A stretch of 64,000 nt of DNA from Bacillus sp. AFS055030 (GTDB lineage Bacteria; Bacillota; Bacilli; Bacillales; Bacillaceae_G): positions 179,921 to 243,920 of the forward strand of contig NZ_NUGT01000015.1 in assembly GCF_002574545.1 (NCBI RefSeq), given 5' to 3'. Below are positions 1 through 7,712 of this stretch, in pieces. The notes under the pieces were generated by a model. That model was not told where the DNA came from. It saw only the letters and a program-made list of their open reading frames with translations, and did not search any database. The stretch's first letter is position 1; the number at the start of each line of letters is the position of its first letter. Made by a program: the position numbers and the translations under genes.

Positions 1-2
1 AC

Positions 3-695
3 TTAATTTATTTAGATGAAGATGAGTCAGGTAGTGTAGAAGATGAATTCCCTTCTATGGAAGAGATTTATTCTGCCCTTTCAGAGATCGGAATTACTGA
101 AGCAGAGATTAATAATATATCTACACACTTTGAAAAAGTTGTGAATGATGATCCTGCTGTTGAAGCAAAATTAGAAGCATTATCAGAACGTGCATCTGCT
201 TTAGTAGAAAATTATCCTGAATTTTTCTCAATGGATACTGAGGCTACTCCAGAAGAATTACCAGCTGCATTAAAAGTAGAATTAATGAATATCGTAAAAG
301 AGCTTCAATCTACTTTAAAGATTGATATTAAAATTGCAATTGAACAAAATGGCGTTAAAACTCCTTTAACTTTTGCTAAATTACTTACAATGGACGATTC
401 TTTAGAGTCTCTGGAAAATATAAAAGTATATTTAGAGATTGATGATAACGCTGGTAATCTATTATTAGACGCTTTCTTCTCATCAGATGAATTGATTGCT
501 GATGAAGAAATCGTAGAGATCGTTAAAGATACTCAAAAAGCAATTAAAAATCCAAAACCAACTGTTACAGTAAGAACGGAAAATGGCGGTAAACTTCCAA
601 ATACTGCAACTCATACAACTGAATGGACAATCGCTGGTATGTTAATGATGTTAACTGCTGTTGTTTTACGTAAAAAGGTAATTGTTAAACGATAA
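3..695 (+). CDS. LPNTA-anchored surface protein, C-terminal part
   Basis: The frame is open from the left edge to the stop at 693-695, so the true start lies outside the window; the first ATG, at 57, has no ribosome binding site. About 230 residues are visible, acidic and mostly helical-looking, with no domain I recognise. The end is a cell-wall sorting signal: LPNTA at 594-608, then a hydrophobic stretch (IAGMLMMLTAVVL) and a basic tail (RKKVIVKR). Family knowledge: class D sortases of bacilli cut LPNTA and join the protein to peptidoglycan. The sortase gene follows after 3 bp, so this protein is very probably its substrate. Confidence 0.85.
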   Translation, partial: LIYLDEDESGSVEDEFPSMEEIYSALSEIGITEAEINNISTHFEKVVNDDPAVEAKLEALSERASALVENYPEFFSMDTEATPEELPAALKVELMNIVKELQSTLKIDIKIAIEQNGVKTPLTFAKLLTMDDSLESLENIKVYLEIDDNAGNLLLDAFFSSDELIADEEIVEIVKDTQKAIKNPKPTVTVRTENGGKLPNTATHTTEWTIAGMLMMLTAVVLRKKVIVKR

Positions 696-698
696 GCT

Positions 699-1319
699 AT
701 GAATCGAAAACGAAAAGTTCTACTTATATTATTAGCACTCTTTTTTCTTGTCGGATTATTTTTTGCTTCAACAAATGCTTATTCTTTAATTAAAACCTAT
801 GTACTGTACAAACAGTCAAAGGATGATTTCAAAAAAGAAATCAAAACAGAAACTCAAACTAAATTGAAGCAAATGAAAAGAGACGAACCGCTTTACAAGA
901 CTTATCCTAAATTTGGCGATGAAATGGGTTCATTAACGATTCCTCGAATTCAAGCAACTCTACCAATCTTCCATGGGACAGATGAGGATGAACTTGCAAA
1001 AGGTATAGGTCATTATGCTAAATCTGTGATGCCAGGTGAAAGAGACAATAGTGTTCTTGCTGGACATCGAGATACTGTATTTCGTGGGCTTGGCAAAGTA
1101 AAAGTGGGCGATTTATTAATTGTTAAAACTTCGGCTGGTACATTTACTTACAAAGTTCATAAGATTCGTATCGTGGATAAAGATGATCGCACGGTTATTA
1201 TCCCTAAACCAAGACCAACTTTAACGGTAAGCACTTGTTATCCGTTTAATTTTATTGGACATGCACCACAGCGTTATATACTTGTAGCTAGTTTAGTCAA
1301 ATCAGAAGTAAATAAATAA
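699..1319 (+). CDS. srtD: class D sortase
   Basis: Membrane-anchored transpeptidase that cleaves LPxTA-type signals and links the protein to cell wall. The 206 residues have a basic N-terminus, one membrane anchor (about 7-24), a linker and the sortase barrel. The catalytic triad is visible: His123 in AGHRDT, Cys180 in TVSTCYP and Arg192 in APQRYILVA. It starts 3 bp after the stop of the LPNTA protein without a clear separate ribosome binding site, which suggests translational coupling. A terminator follows at once, so the two genes end one transcript. Family is certain; the subclass is inferred from the LPNTA partner and the N-terminal anchor. Confidence 0.9.
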   Translation: MNRKRKVLLILLALFFLVGLFFASTNAYSLIKTYVLYKQSKDDFKKEIKTETQTKLKQMKRDEPLYKTYPKFGDEMGSLTIPRIQATLPIFHGTDEDELAKGIGHYAKSVMPGERDNSVLAGHRDTVFRGLGKVKVGDLLIVKTSAGTFTYKVHKIRIVDKDDRTVIIPKPRPTLTVSTCYPFNFIGHAPQRYILVASLVKSEVNK

Positions 1320-1325
1320 ACAAAA

Positions 1326-1356
1326 AATGCTTACTATTTAATAGTGAGCATTTTTT
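1326..1356 (+). terminator. terminator after srtD
   Basis: A 12-bp stem (AATGCTTACTAT with ATAGTGAGCATT, one G-T pair) with a 3-nt loop, followed by six T, lies 6 bp after the sortase stop. Confidence 0.85.
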
Positions 1357-1377
1357 ATTAGCGTTTCATATTTTTTA

Positions 1378-2307
1378 TTAAATTTTTAGTGCAGCCCAAA
1401 ATTTTTCGTTATTTAAATTACGAACACTCCACTTATAGTGTCCATCACTACAAGTTTTGGAAAAGAAATTTGCTGAATAAATACTATAAAAAAGTACGTA
1501 CAAATGAATTGTACTTCTAACTTCTTCGCCTAATTGATTAACTACTTTATTTAAATATTTTTCTAACTTTATTTCACCCAACTCATCATATAAATCAAAT
1601 AAAATCCAGCTTAATGCAACATCAAATAACGGGTCCCCATATAATGTCATTAATCCGAAGTCTATGACACCATTAATTTGTCCATCTACATTTACTAATA
1701 GATTTGATGGATAAAAATCACCATGTACTAATGCATATTCTCCTTCGTATCCAACTGTAAATGCATCGATTAATCGGTTTAATTTCACTTCGTAATCTGA
1801 TACATCTCTTTTCAAATAACAATCTACTTCTGTATTCTTTCTTAGTAATGATTGTTTTAAAAACTCGTTCCAATCTTTTGAGGAAATATCATCATAATCA
1901 CTTAATAATTTAATGCCTTTAAATTGCTTTTTTAATTGAATCCTTTGAATACTTAATAGTGTAGATAGATAGTTTTCAAAGAAAGAATCTAATGCTTGCT
2001 CATCATAATATGATAAAGCCTTTTGAATATTTCCGCCCTCAATTCTTTTTTCAATTGTTAAAACAACGTCCTTCTCTTTTATAATCTCGTGAATTTTTGG
2101 TAATTCAACATTTACATCACTTGAATTCATTGATTCATAAAATTGCTTTAATATTTCTAGCTTTGAATATTCACTTGGTTTATATAATTTTAAGACTCTC
2201 TCTTGATCATAAAAATAAACTTCTGCTTCCTGTCCCTTTCCTAAAAAATTCGCTTCGCTTATATTGTATTTTTTTAAAATGTTACCCCTAACATTTTGTG
2301 TGATCAT
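1378..2307 (-). CDS. APH/choline kinase-like phosphotransferase
   Basis: A 309-residue kinase of the aminoglycoside phosphotransferase superfamily, probably phosphorylating a small molecule; the substrate cannot be read from sequence. Visible: a nucleotide-loop region GKGQEAEVY at 23-31, a candidate ATP lysine at Lys40, the Brenner motif HGDFYPSN with His195, Asp197 and Asn202, and the metal-binding IDFG at 215-218. The ATG at 2307 is preceded by a GGGGAA-rich stretch. It stands alone, in the opposite direction to srtD. Antibiotic resistance is possible but not supported by context; bacilli carry many such housekeeping paralogues. Confidence 0.75.
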   Translation of the reverse strand: MITQNVRGNILKKYNISEANFLGKGQEAEVYFYDQERVLKLYKPSEYSKLEILKQFYESMNSSDVNVELPKIHEIIKEKDVVLTIEKRIEGGNIQKALSYYDEQALDSFFENYLSTLLSIQRIQLKKQFKGIKLLSDYDDISSKDWNEFLKQSLLRKNTEVDCYLKRDVSDYEVKLNRLIDAFTVGYEGEYALVHGDFYPSNLLVNVDGQINGVIDFGLMTLYGDPLFDVALSWILFDLYDELGEIKLEKYLNKVVNQLGEEVRSTIHLYVLFYSIYSANFFSKTCSDGHYKWSVRNLNNEKFWAALKI

Positions 2308-2413
2308 CTTTCGTTCCCCGATTTCCCTTATTTATCTTTTATTTTATTTCCATCTATTTCTACTTCTTTCAAAATAACCTACTATTTCTTATCCGACAAT
2401 CTAAATGATGTTC

Positions 2414-2914
2414 CTACTCTTCTGTTGATACCCATGAACCTTGTGCTTTTCGTATGTAGAGGATTTGCCCAATATGATAGGCATTATGAGTACATAGATT
2501 AGATAAAGCTCCCCACCAGCTTGCATCTACTGGGAAATTTGGAATTTGTTCATAAAACTTTGATTCATCTGCTTCTTTTATTTCTTGCTGCCATTTCGCT
2601 AAATTCTCGTCCAATCGTTCAACAAGCTCTTGCCAATCTTCTTTCGTTAAATTTTTTATCTCCTGAAAAGTTGAAGCATTACTTTCAATCACTTCAGTTG
2701 GGTTTTCTCCTTTAAACCTTCTCAACCATCGTTCATTATAGAAATACAGATGATTTACGATTTCACCGATCGTATGAGTAAAATCATTTTGTCTCCAACT
2801 TATTTTCTCTAAACTTAAATTTTCCAATGCTACACTTAACGGTTGAATCCAACTTCCAACATTTCGACAGGCTTCTAATTGATCTAATATAAACTCTTTT
2901 TTACTCAAGATCAT
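2414..2914 (-). CDS. DinB superfamily metalloprotein
   Basis: A 166-residue four-helix-bundle protein of the DinB/YfiT type. These proteins bind one metal through three histidines and include thiol transferases that use bacillithiol, a thiol this organism appears able to make (bshB2 at 12.3 kb). Candidate ligands are His55 (GEIVNHLYFYN) and His143/His147 (HNAYHIGQI). At the chosen ATG (2914) a GGGAG lies only 1 nt upstream; a TTG two codons later has better spacing, so the start could be 6 bases downstream. It is a single gene; the exact reaction is unknown. Confidence 0.75.
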   Translation of the reverse strand: MILSKKEFILDQLEACRNVGSWIQPLSVALENLSLEKISWRQNDFTHTIGEIVNHLYFYNERWLRRFKGENPTEVIESNASTFQEIKNLTKEDWQELVERLDENLAKWQQEIKEADESKFYEQIPNFPVDASWWGALSNLCTHNAYHIGQILYIRKAQGSWVSTEE

Positions 2915-2999
2915 TCTCCCTTTTTAATTTTATAGTTTACGATATGTCTTTCGTGGTTATTAATCTATTTACCTTTATTACTTTATGATTTTAACCTAT

Positions 3000-3032
3000 T
3001 AAAAAATGCACTACTTTTTTAAAAGCAGTGCA
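3000..3032 (-). terminator. terminator after the BclA-domain gene
   Basis: On the minus strand ATGCACTGC pairs with GTAGTGCAT and is followed by a T run, about 40 bp beyond the stop of the gene at 3071-3517. Confidence 0.75.
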
Positions 3033-3070
3033 TTCTTGTATCTTTTAAAGAGTGATGGTTAAATCTTGTA

Positions 3071-3517
3071 CTAATGAACTCTGAATAGATTAATTGTTGC
3101 TCCAGCGCCTTGTAACAACTTAACATCTCCAACAAAGTCAAACAGTTGAAGTGAAATTGTATCTCCAGCATCTAATGGTAAAATTATTTGACTACTGTAA
3201 ATGGATCTATTTACTTCATTTACAATTGCTGATGCATTTATCGGTCTACCATTTACTAATATTCTTGTAGATACGTTTAATAGTGCATTTAAATTCACTG
3301 TGTAAGTAATAAAGTAATTACCTGGTGCCTCAACTGTTAATCGATCATTTGCTTGATTAATTGTAATCCCTTCACCTATATACTGAAATGATGGAAAACT
3401 TACAAGTGTCCCTTCATTGATAACAGAAACTGTTCCACCACTATTCGTAACAAATGCAAAACTTTCGCCAGGAGGTATTGGTGGAAAATGATGTCTTGGC
3501 GGTCTTGGATATCTCAT
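3071..3517 (-). CDS. BclA C-terminal-domain-like spore surface protein
   Basis: A 148-residue protein with a short Pro/His/Arg-rich leader (RYPRPPRHHFPPIPPGESFAF style) and then a beta-rich domain resembling the C1q/TNF-like jelly-roll at the end of BclA and other exosporium glycoproteins (SVINEGTLVSFPSFQYIGEGI, then GNYFITYTVNLNA and a hydrophobic end). Known BclA domains trimerise and sit on the spore surface. There are no collagen-like GXY repeats here, so this is a stalkless form or only distantly related. The ATG at 3517 has a good AAAGGTGA site. Single gene with its own terminator. A spore role is inferred from the family. Confidence 0.65.
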   Translation of the reverse strand: MRYPRPPRHHFPPIPPGESFAFVTNSGGTVSVINEGTLVSFPSFQYIGEGITINQANDRLTVEAPGNYFITYTVNLNALLNVSTRILVNGRPINASAIVNEVNRSIYSSQIILPLDAGDTISLQLFDFVGDVKLLQGAGATINLFRVH

Positions 3518-3666
3518 ACTATCACCTTTTCTTATTATTAGACATAAATCCTCTTAGGAGTAGCGTATTTAAGGCTTGTCTATATTTGTTATATAGTTTA
3601 TTAATATGATAGTTTTTTCTTTTCGTTACAGCATGTTCATTAGTTTTTTATTTTTTTTAGTAGATT

Positions 3667-3696
3667 AAAAAAACTTAGTCATCGTCAGACTAAGTT
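3667..3696 (-). terminator. terminator after small membrane gene
   Basis: The 9-bp stem AACTTAGTC/GACTAAGTT with a 7-nt loop is followed on the minus strand by a run of seven T. It lies 29 bp past the stop of the 58-codon gene at 3725-3901, which supports that gene being real. Confidence 0.8.
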
Positions 3697-3724
3697 CTTT
3701 AAAAATATATTGGATTACGAAAAA

Positions 3725-3901
3725 CTATGACCTTTCAAGTACATTTACAATCCGATTTAATAGTTCATTTTGCTTCTTTAATTCCTCGTTTCGTATTTTA
3801 CATAATTTATAGAAGTTGGAGATTACTACTATAAGACCTATCGGAATTGCAATGTAAAAAAGCATAAAAATGATTGGAAATATACTTAAGGCTGCATCCA
3901 T
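3725..3901 (-). CDS. small single-span membrane protein, 58 aa
   Basis: A short reading frame of 58 codons. The product starts with one hydrophobic segment (about residues 5-30, IFPIIFMLFYIAIPIGLIVV) followed by a charged, coiled-coil-like tail (IRNEELKKQNELLNRIVNVLERS) with heptad-spaced leucines. Upstream of the ATG at 3901 there is AAAGGATGTGAA, rather far away. A strong terminator follows 29 bp after the stop. The layout, a membrane helix plus short amphipathic helix, is common among small Bacillus membrane proteins; I do not recognise this one and assign no function. Confidence 0.55.
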   Translation of the reverse strand: MDAALSIFPIIFMLFYIAIPIGLIVVISNFYKLCKIRNEELKKQNELLNRIVNVLERS

Positions 3902-4040
3902 TTTAACACTTCACATCCTTTATAATTTATATTTAGATTATGTTAGCCTATGCTATCTTTATGTCTTTAAAATAGGTCTAAGTAATAGATTGCAAAAAGA
4001 AACTATTATCAAATGTTCGAAAATCCTCAATATTTTCCAT

Positions 4041-4078
4041 AAAAAAAGAGAGGTCCAAAATTTTGAACTCCCTCTTTT
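4041..4078 (-). terminator. terminator after HAD phosphatase gene
   Basis: AAAAGAGGGAG pairs imperfectly with CCTCTCTTTT around a self-complementary loop core (CAAAATTTTG); the T run follows on the minus strand, 18 bp after the stop at 4097. Confidence 0.75.
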
Positions 4079-4096
4079 GCTAGTTATAAACTAAAT

Positions 4097-4936
4097 TTAG
4101 CTTTGTTTTAATTTTTGTTTTTGATCTAAAAAATGATAAATTGCATGAGCTACGCCTGCTTCTTCATTTGTTTTTGTCACAAATGTACAGTAGCCTTTTA
4201 GCTCTTCTTTCGCATTTCCCATAGCTACTGGAAATCCTACTCGATTAAACATAGAGACATCATTAAAACTATCTCCAATTGCCATGCTCTCTTTTAAATC
4301 TACTCCAAGGATTGGTGCAAGCTTTAATAATGCCGCTCCTTTACTTACATTTGCTGCATTAATTTCTACGTTATTGGAGCTTGAAGAAGTAATGAGTAGC
4401 CCCTCTTCATGCATTAGTTTTAAACGAATTCGACTAATAACCTCGTCATTTTTGGAAAGAAATAATATTTTATATACATCAAGTTCATTAAAATCTTCAA
4501 TAGAAGAATAAGTACGAATCTTTCTTAAAGTAGCTGTCAATTTGTGTGTCTTGCCAGTTTGCTTATCAGTAAAAAATTCATCATATAGTGTATCTCGACA
4601 CTTTGTAAATGACCCTTCACTTGTACTAATAATAAATGTTTTATTTTCCGCTTCACATATACTTAAGGCTTTTGCAAAAATTTCTTTATCCATTGAATCG
4701 TTGTGCAAAATTTTCGCCTCATAGTCATAAATTTGAGAGCCGTTTAAACAGATAATCGGACAAGTTAGACCAGCCTCATCTAATACTTCCTTCGCACTTT
4801 CATACATTCTACCTGTAGAAATGACAACATGGATTCCTTCTTTTTGTGCTGCTCGGATGCTTTCAATATTTTCCATCGGTATTCCGTTCTTACCATTTAC
4901 GAGTGTACCATCCATATCAATTGCAATTAATGCCAT
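4097..4936 (-). CDS. Cof-type HAD-IIB phosphatase
   Basis: A 279-residue cytoplasmic HAD hydrolase of the Cof/YkrA/YitU type, which dephosphorylates sugar phosphates, FMN precursors or similar small molecules. Motif I is DMDGT with nucleophile Asp7 and acid Asp9; motif II is ISTGR at 39-43; motif IV is GDSFNDVSMF at 221-230. The large cap between motifs II and III is the C2 type. Length is normal for the family. The ATG at 4936 has the site AAGGAGAG. Single gene with terminator. The substrate cannot be told. Confidence 0.85.
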   Translation of the reverse strand: MALIAIDMDGTLVNGKNGIPMENIESIRAAQKEGIHVVISTGRMYESAKEVLDEAGLTCPIICLNGSQIYDYEAKILHNDSMDKEIFAKALSICEAENKTFIISTSEGSFTKCRDTLYDEFFTDKQTGKTHKLTATLRKIRTYSSIEDFNELDVYKILFLSKNDEVISRIRLKLMHEEGLLITSSSSNNVEINAANVSKGAALLKLAPILGVDLKESMAIGDSFNDVSMFNRVGFPVAMGNAKEELKGYCTFVTKTNEEAGVAHAIYHFLDQKQKLKQS

Positions 4937-5063
4937 GTGGTTCTCTCCTTTTCTACTATTCTCTTATAGTCTGAATGCTAACAGTCCCCCAATTCTACTA
5001 AAGCACTCTTATTACAATTTAACTATTTTCTATTTTATATTTCATTCTTTATTATTATAACGC

Positions 5064-5097
5064 AAAAAAAGACCTTCTGCATTTTTAGAAGGTCTTT
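5064..5097 (-). terminator. terminator of the DUF1659-DUF2922 operon (distal copy)
   Basis: The stem AAGACCTTCT/AGAAGGTCTT is followed on the minus strand by seven T. It is separated from its operon by the repeat element at 5098-5292. Confidence 0.7.
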
Positions 5098-5292
5098 AGA
5101 CTGTTGACAAACGCTCGCTTTCTTCGTTGCTTCGCCTGCCTGCGCGGTGCTCATTACCGTCTAAGGTAACTCCGCTCCTCACCAGGCTTCGCGCCTCGAA
5201 AGACAAGCGCTTGCAATCAGTCTGAAAATCAGATTTTTTGTACTTTGTCTACACACTGAGACCTTCTGCATTTTTAGAAGGTCTTTGGACTG
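5071..5292. repeat. 33-bp direct repeats flanking a GC-rich insert
   Basis: A 33-bp unit with one mismatch occurs at 5071-5103 and 5260-5292. Each copy contains a 9-bp hairpin (GACCTTCTG/AGAAGGTC type stem). Between them lies about 150 bp that is clearly richer in G+C than its surroundings (5110-5215). On the minus strand only the distal copy (5071-5097) still has the T run of a terminator; the copy next to the DUF2922 gene has lost it. This fits an element inserted into, or duplicating, the terminator of the DUF1659-DUF2922 operon. The motif CAGTCTGAAAATCA (5218-5231) recurs at 41304-41317 beside another terminator. The rest of 4937-5325 holds no gene. Confidence 0.7.
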
Positions 5293-5325
5293 CCTACAAA
5301 ACTCTTTTTCTAACCTTAATAGAGC

Positions 5326-5541
5326 CTATAACTCTATCTCAACAATCTCTTTATTAACCAAGCGTGCGCCTTGTTTGGCTACGATCATTCCACTTGTAGA
5401 AGTGAATACATTATTCTCTACAATCTTATCCATTACTTGATTGATTAATGCTGGATCAACTGGAATTGTTGGATTGTCTACTGTTAGTGTAACAACCTTT
5501 TCGTTTTCATTTAAAAATTTAAGTTCTAATGTTTGAACCAT
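5326..5541 (-). CDS. DUF2922 family protein
   Basis: A 71-residue protein of the DUF2922 type: an N-terminal strand LELKFLNENEKVVTLTVDNP, a Pro-rich turn, a helix (PALINQVMDKIVENNVF) and a C-terminal strand ending VNKEIVEIEL. No biochemical function is known for the family. It lies 17 bp after a DUF1659 gene; this pair, sometimes with a YvrJ protein, is a recurring small operon in bacilli. I see no YvrJ gene here. The ATG at 5541 has a strong AAAGGAGGAAA site. Confidence 0.75.
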   Translation of the reverse strand: MVQTLELKFLNENEKVVTLTVDNPTIPVDPALINQVMDKIVENNVFTSTSGMIVAKQGARLVNKEIVEIEL

Positions 5542-5558
5542 AACGCTTTCCTCCTTTT

Positions 5559-5783
5559 TTAGAAACTGCTTAAAAGTAATCCATTGCTTACTACTTCTAG
5601 CTCTACTACTGGTAAATCTTGCAATGATGCTAAGGCATTACCAATTTCACTTAGTTTTACTAAATCAACATCAACTCGGACATTTTTATATGCCTTCCTC
5701 TTGACTATGATTTTTCCTTGTGCATCTTTTCCTGCATGTAAATTTACATACAATGTTAGTTGTTGAGTAGCAATTTGTGCCAT
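5559..5783 (-). CDS. DUF1659 family protein
   Basis: A 74-residue beta-rich protein of the DUF1659 type (QQLTLYVNLHAGKDAQG then KIIVKRKAYKNVR). It is first in a two-gene operon with the DUF2922 gene. The frame extends to a TTG at 5789, but the ribosome binding site GGGGGAG directly abuts that codon and is 6 nt from the ATG at 5783, so I choose 5783. The function of the family is unknown. Confidence 0.75.
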   Translation of the reverse strand: MAQIATQQLTLYVNLHAGKDAQGKIIVKRKAYKNVRVDVDLVKLSEIGNALASLQDLPVVELEVVSNGLLLSSF

Positions 5784-5860
5784 TTTCAACTCCCCCTTTC
5801 GATGTATATGTACATAAAAAAGGGGGTGTTTTCGTTAATGGTTAATTATTTTTTCTATTT

Positions 5861-6199
5861 TCAAGATCCAATCTTCACGTCCACGATATCACTTAATAAC
5901 AGCTCCATATATCCAGCTTGTTCTTCATAAATGGATAGTCTATTTTGGTGTAAATTAATTTTCCCTATTTTTCCTTTTACATTATGGTGATAGTGATCTT
6001 TATAATAAGTAATTTGTACACTTTCATCTTCGTGAATTGCCTGTTGAAGATGACGGTTCATTTCCTCTAATAATTGTTCATCTACATCTTTTTGTTGTTC
6101 ATAATTTTGTGATACTTTCCAATCACGAAGCATTTTTACATGTTCCGGTAACATCATTGACGTCCATTTAATTGTGCCACGGTCACGAATCATCGGCAT
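5861..6199 (-). CDS. yqjX: YolD-like protein
   Basis: A 112-residue YolD-family protein (N-terminal DRGTIKWTSMMLPEH motif, C-terminal beta-rich part). Genes of this family usually accompany a Y-family polymerase of the YqjW/UvrX type and are thought to take part in its SOS function, perhaps like UmuD. Here it lies 86 bp downstream of yqjW on the same strand, so it is probably transcribed from the LexA-controlled promoter at 7610-7638. The ATG at 6199 has AAAAGGAGAAG. The molecular role remains unproven. Confidence 0.8.
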   Translation of the reverse strand: MPMIRDRGTIKWTSMMLPEHVKMLRDWKVSQNYEQQKDVDEQLLEEMNRHLQQAIHEDESVQITYYKDHYHHNVKGKIGKINLHQNRLSIYEEQAGYMELLLSDIVDVKIGS

Positions 6200-6284
6200 T
6201 CTTCTCCTTTTCTTCTCTTTTTATCTTAGGTAGGGTAGAACTAGTGGCTTTCACTTGCAGCGGAAAAAGGACAAAAGGAAATTT

Positions 6285-7547
6285 TTAACCTTTATGTCCA
6301 CCTACTAGCTTGCTTCGGGCAAGGGCTGTTCCTCCTTCTGCATAAGAAACAGCCCAGAGCAAGGAAGATGATCCGTATTTTTTTCGGACTGCGTCCATCA
6401 CATATCCTAAATTGCGCTTTTGAGGTTTTTTCTGATCAAACAAATTTAACTGCATGATTTCATCACTTACAATATTTGAAAGAGAAATGAGAATTTGCCG
6501 AACTGTCTTCCCTTCATAATATCGATCAAATAATTTTGTACAGGTTTCATATAAATCTGACGTAATATTTGTAGGTTCATCCATTGTATACGCATGGGAA
6601 AATCCTCCACCGAATTCCTCACGACTATATCCAATTCCTAATGTAATTGTACGTCCAGCCTTCTTAGCATTACGAGTTCGGCGTGCAACTTCTTCACACA
6701 TTTCACGAATAACAAATTTAATTTCTTCGACTTTCGTATAATCTCTCATTAATATTTGGCTTTTACCAAAACTAATTTGTCCGTTCATTATAGGCGCACC
6801 TAGCTCAGACAGATCTACTCCCCACGCATGATGATATAGTTGATTTCCCATCACTCCGAATTTCTTCTCCAGCAAATGAAGAGGATATTTCGCTAACTGT
6901 CCTACGGTAAAAATACCCATTGTATTTAAAGTTCGTTCAGTTCTTTTACCGATTCCCCACATTTCACTAAGAGGACTCACTTGCCATAGTTTTTTTTCTA
7001 CGTCTTCATAAGTCCACTCTGCTATCCCATCTTTTTTTCCTTCTAAATCTAAGCAGAGCTTCGACAAAAGCATGTTCGGTCCAATCCCAATCGAACAAGG
7101 TAATTGAAATCGTGCCATAATCTCTGTACGAATTTTTTCGGCAATCTCCCATGCATCCCCCCATAATCTCTTCACTCCATCCACCTTTAAAAAACATTCA
7201 TCAACACTGTATACATGTAAGTCCTCTAAGGGTACAAATTCATTTAATAACTTTACTATGTTCGTTGAGATTTCTAGATATTTTGACATTGAAGGATTGA
7301 CAACTTTGATTCGCGGATCTTTTGGTATTTCAAAAACCCTTGATCCTGTTTTAATCCCAAATTCCTTTTTTAACCGTGGGGAAGCTGCAAGTACAATACT
7401 TCCTTCTCTCTCCACATCTCCTACAACTGCTAAATAACATTCTAATGGATCTAATTCGAGCATGACGGCAGAACAACTTGCATAAAAGCTCTTCATATCG
7501 ATGCATAATATCCGATGATGTGGCAACTCTTCATAACAAATGCTCAT
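6285..7547 (-). CDS. yqjW: Y-family DNA polymerase, UvrX/YqjW type
   Basis: Translesion DNA polymerase related to UmuC and B. subtilis YqjW/UvrX, inserting opposite damaged bases. Palm residues are visible: Asp17 in CIDMKSFYASC and Asp116-Glu117 in YSVDECF. The fingers, thumb and little-finger regions are all present in 420 residues, and a beta-clamp binding motif QLNLF lies in the C-terminal part (MQLNLFDQKK). The frame extends to a GTG at 7556, but CGGAG is 8 nt before the ATG at 7547, so I use that. A LexA box sits between the -35 and -10 of its promoter. A YolD-like gene follows. Confidence 0.9.
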   Translation of the reverse strand: MSICYEELPHHRILCIDMKSFYASCSAVMLELDPLECYLAVVGDVEREGSIVLAASPRLKKEFGIKTGSRVFEIPKDPRIKVVNPSMSKYLEISTNIVKLLNEFVPLEDLHVYSVDECFLKVDGVKRLWGDAWEIAEKIRTEIMARFQLPCSIGIGPNMLLSKLCLDLEGKKDGIAEWTYEDVEKKLWQVSPLSEMWGIGKRTERTLNTMGIFTVGQLAKYPLHLLEKKFGVMGNQLYHHAWGVDLSELGAPIMNGQISFGKSQILMRDYTKVEEIKFVIREMCEEVARRTRNAKKAGRTITLGIGYSREEFGGGFSHAYTMDEPTNITSDLYETCTKLFDRYYEGKTVRQILISLSNIVSDEIMQLNLFDQKKPQKRNLGYVMDAVRKKYGSSSLLWAVSYAEGGTALARSKLVGGHKG

Positions 7548-7609
7548 ACATATCACTCCGATTTCCCAAAAAATAGCAGAACTAATGTTCTTATTTTTAT
7601 TATAAACAT

Positions 7610-7638
7610 ATATTAAACGAATATACGTTCGATTTCAA
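7610..7638 (-). promoter_or_regulatory. yqjW promoter with LexA box in spacer
   Basis: On the minus strand: -35 TTGAAA (7633-7638), 17-bp spacer, -10 TAATAT (7610-7615). The spacer holds CGAATATACGTTCG (7618-7631), which matches the B. subtilis LexA consensus CGAACRNRYGTTYG at all but one position. LexA bound here would block RNA polymerase. The same box lies about 22 bp upstream of the divergent yqzH promoter. Confidence 0.88.
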
Positions 7639-7652
7639 TAAATTTTTTACAC

Positions 7653-7681
7653 TTGGAACAATACAAAATTTTAGCTATACT
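7653..7681 (+). promoter_or_regulatory. yqzH promoter
   Basis: TTGGAA (7653-7658), a 17-bp spacer and TATACT (7676-7681) point toward yqzH, whose start is at 7713. The LexA box at 7618-7631 is just upstream, so both directions may be SOS controlled. Confidence 0.6.
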
Positions 7682-7712
7682 AAAAATTAACTTAAGAAAG
7701 GAAAGACTAAAA

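Noticed and set aside
1378..2307. Antibiotic resistance kinase
   Set aside because: Only superfamily motifs support it; no resistance context, so the call stays general.
3870..4094. 74-codon plus frame
   Set aside because: Crosses the opposite small gene start and the terminator of the HAD gene; no ribosome binding site.
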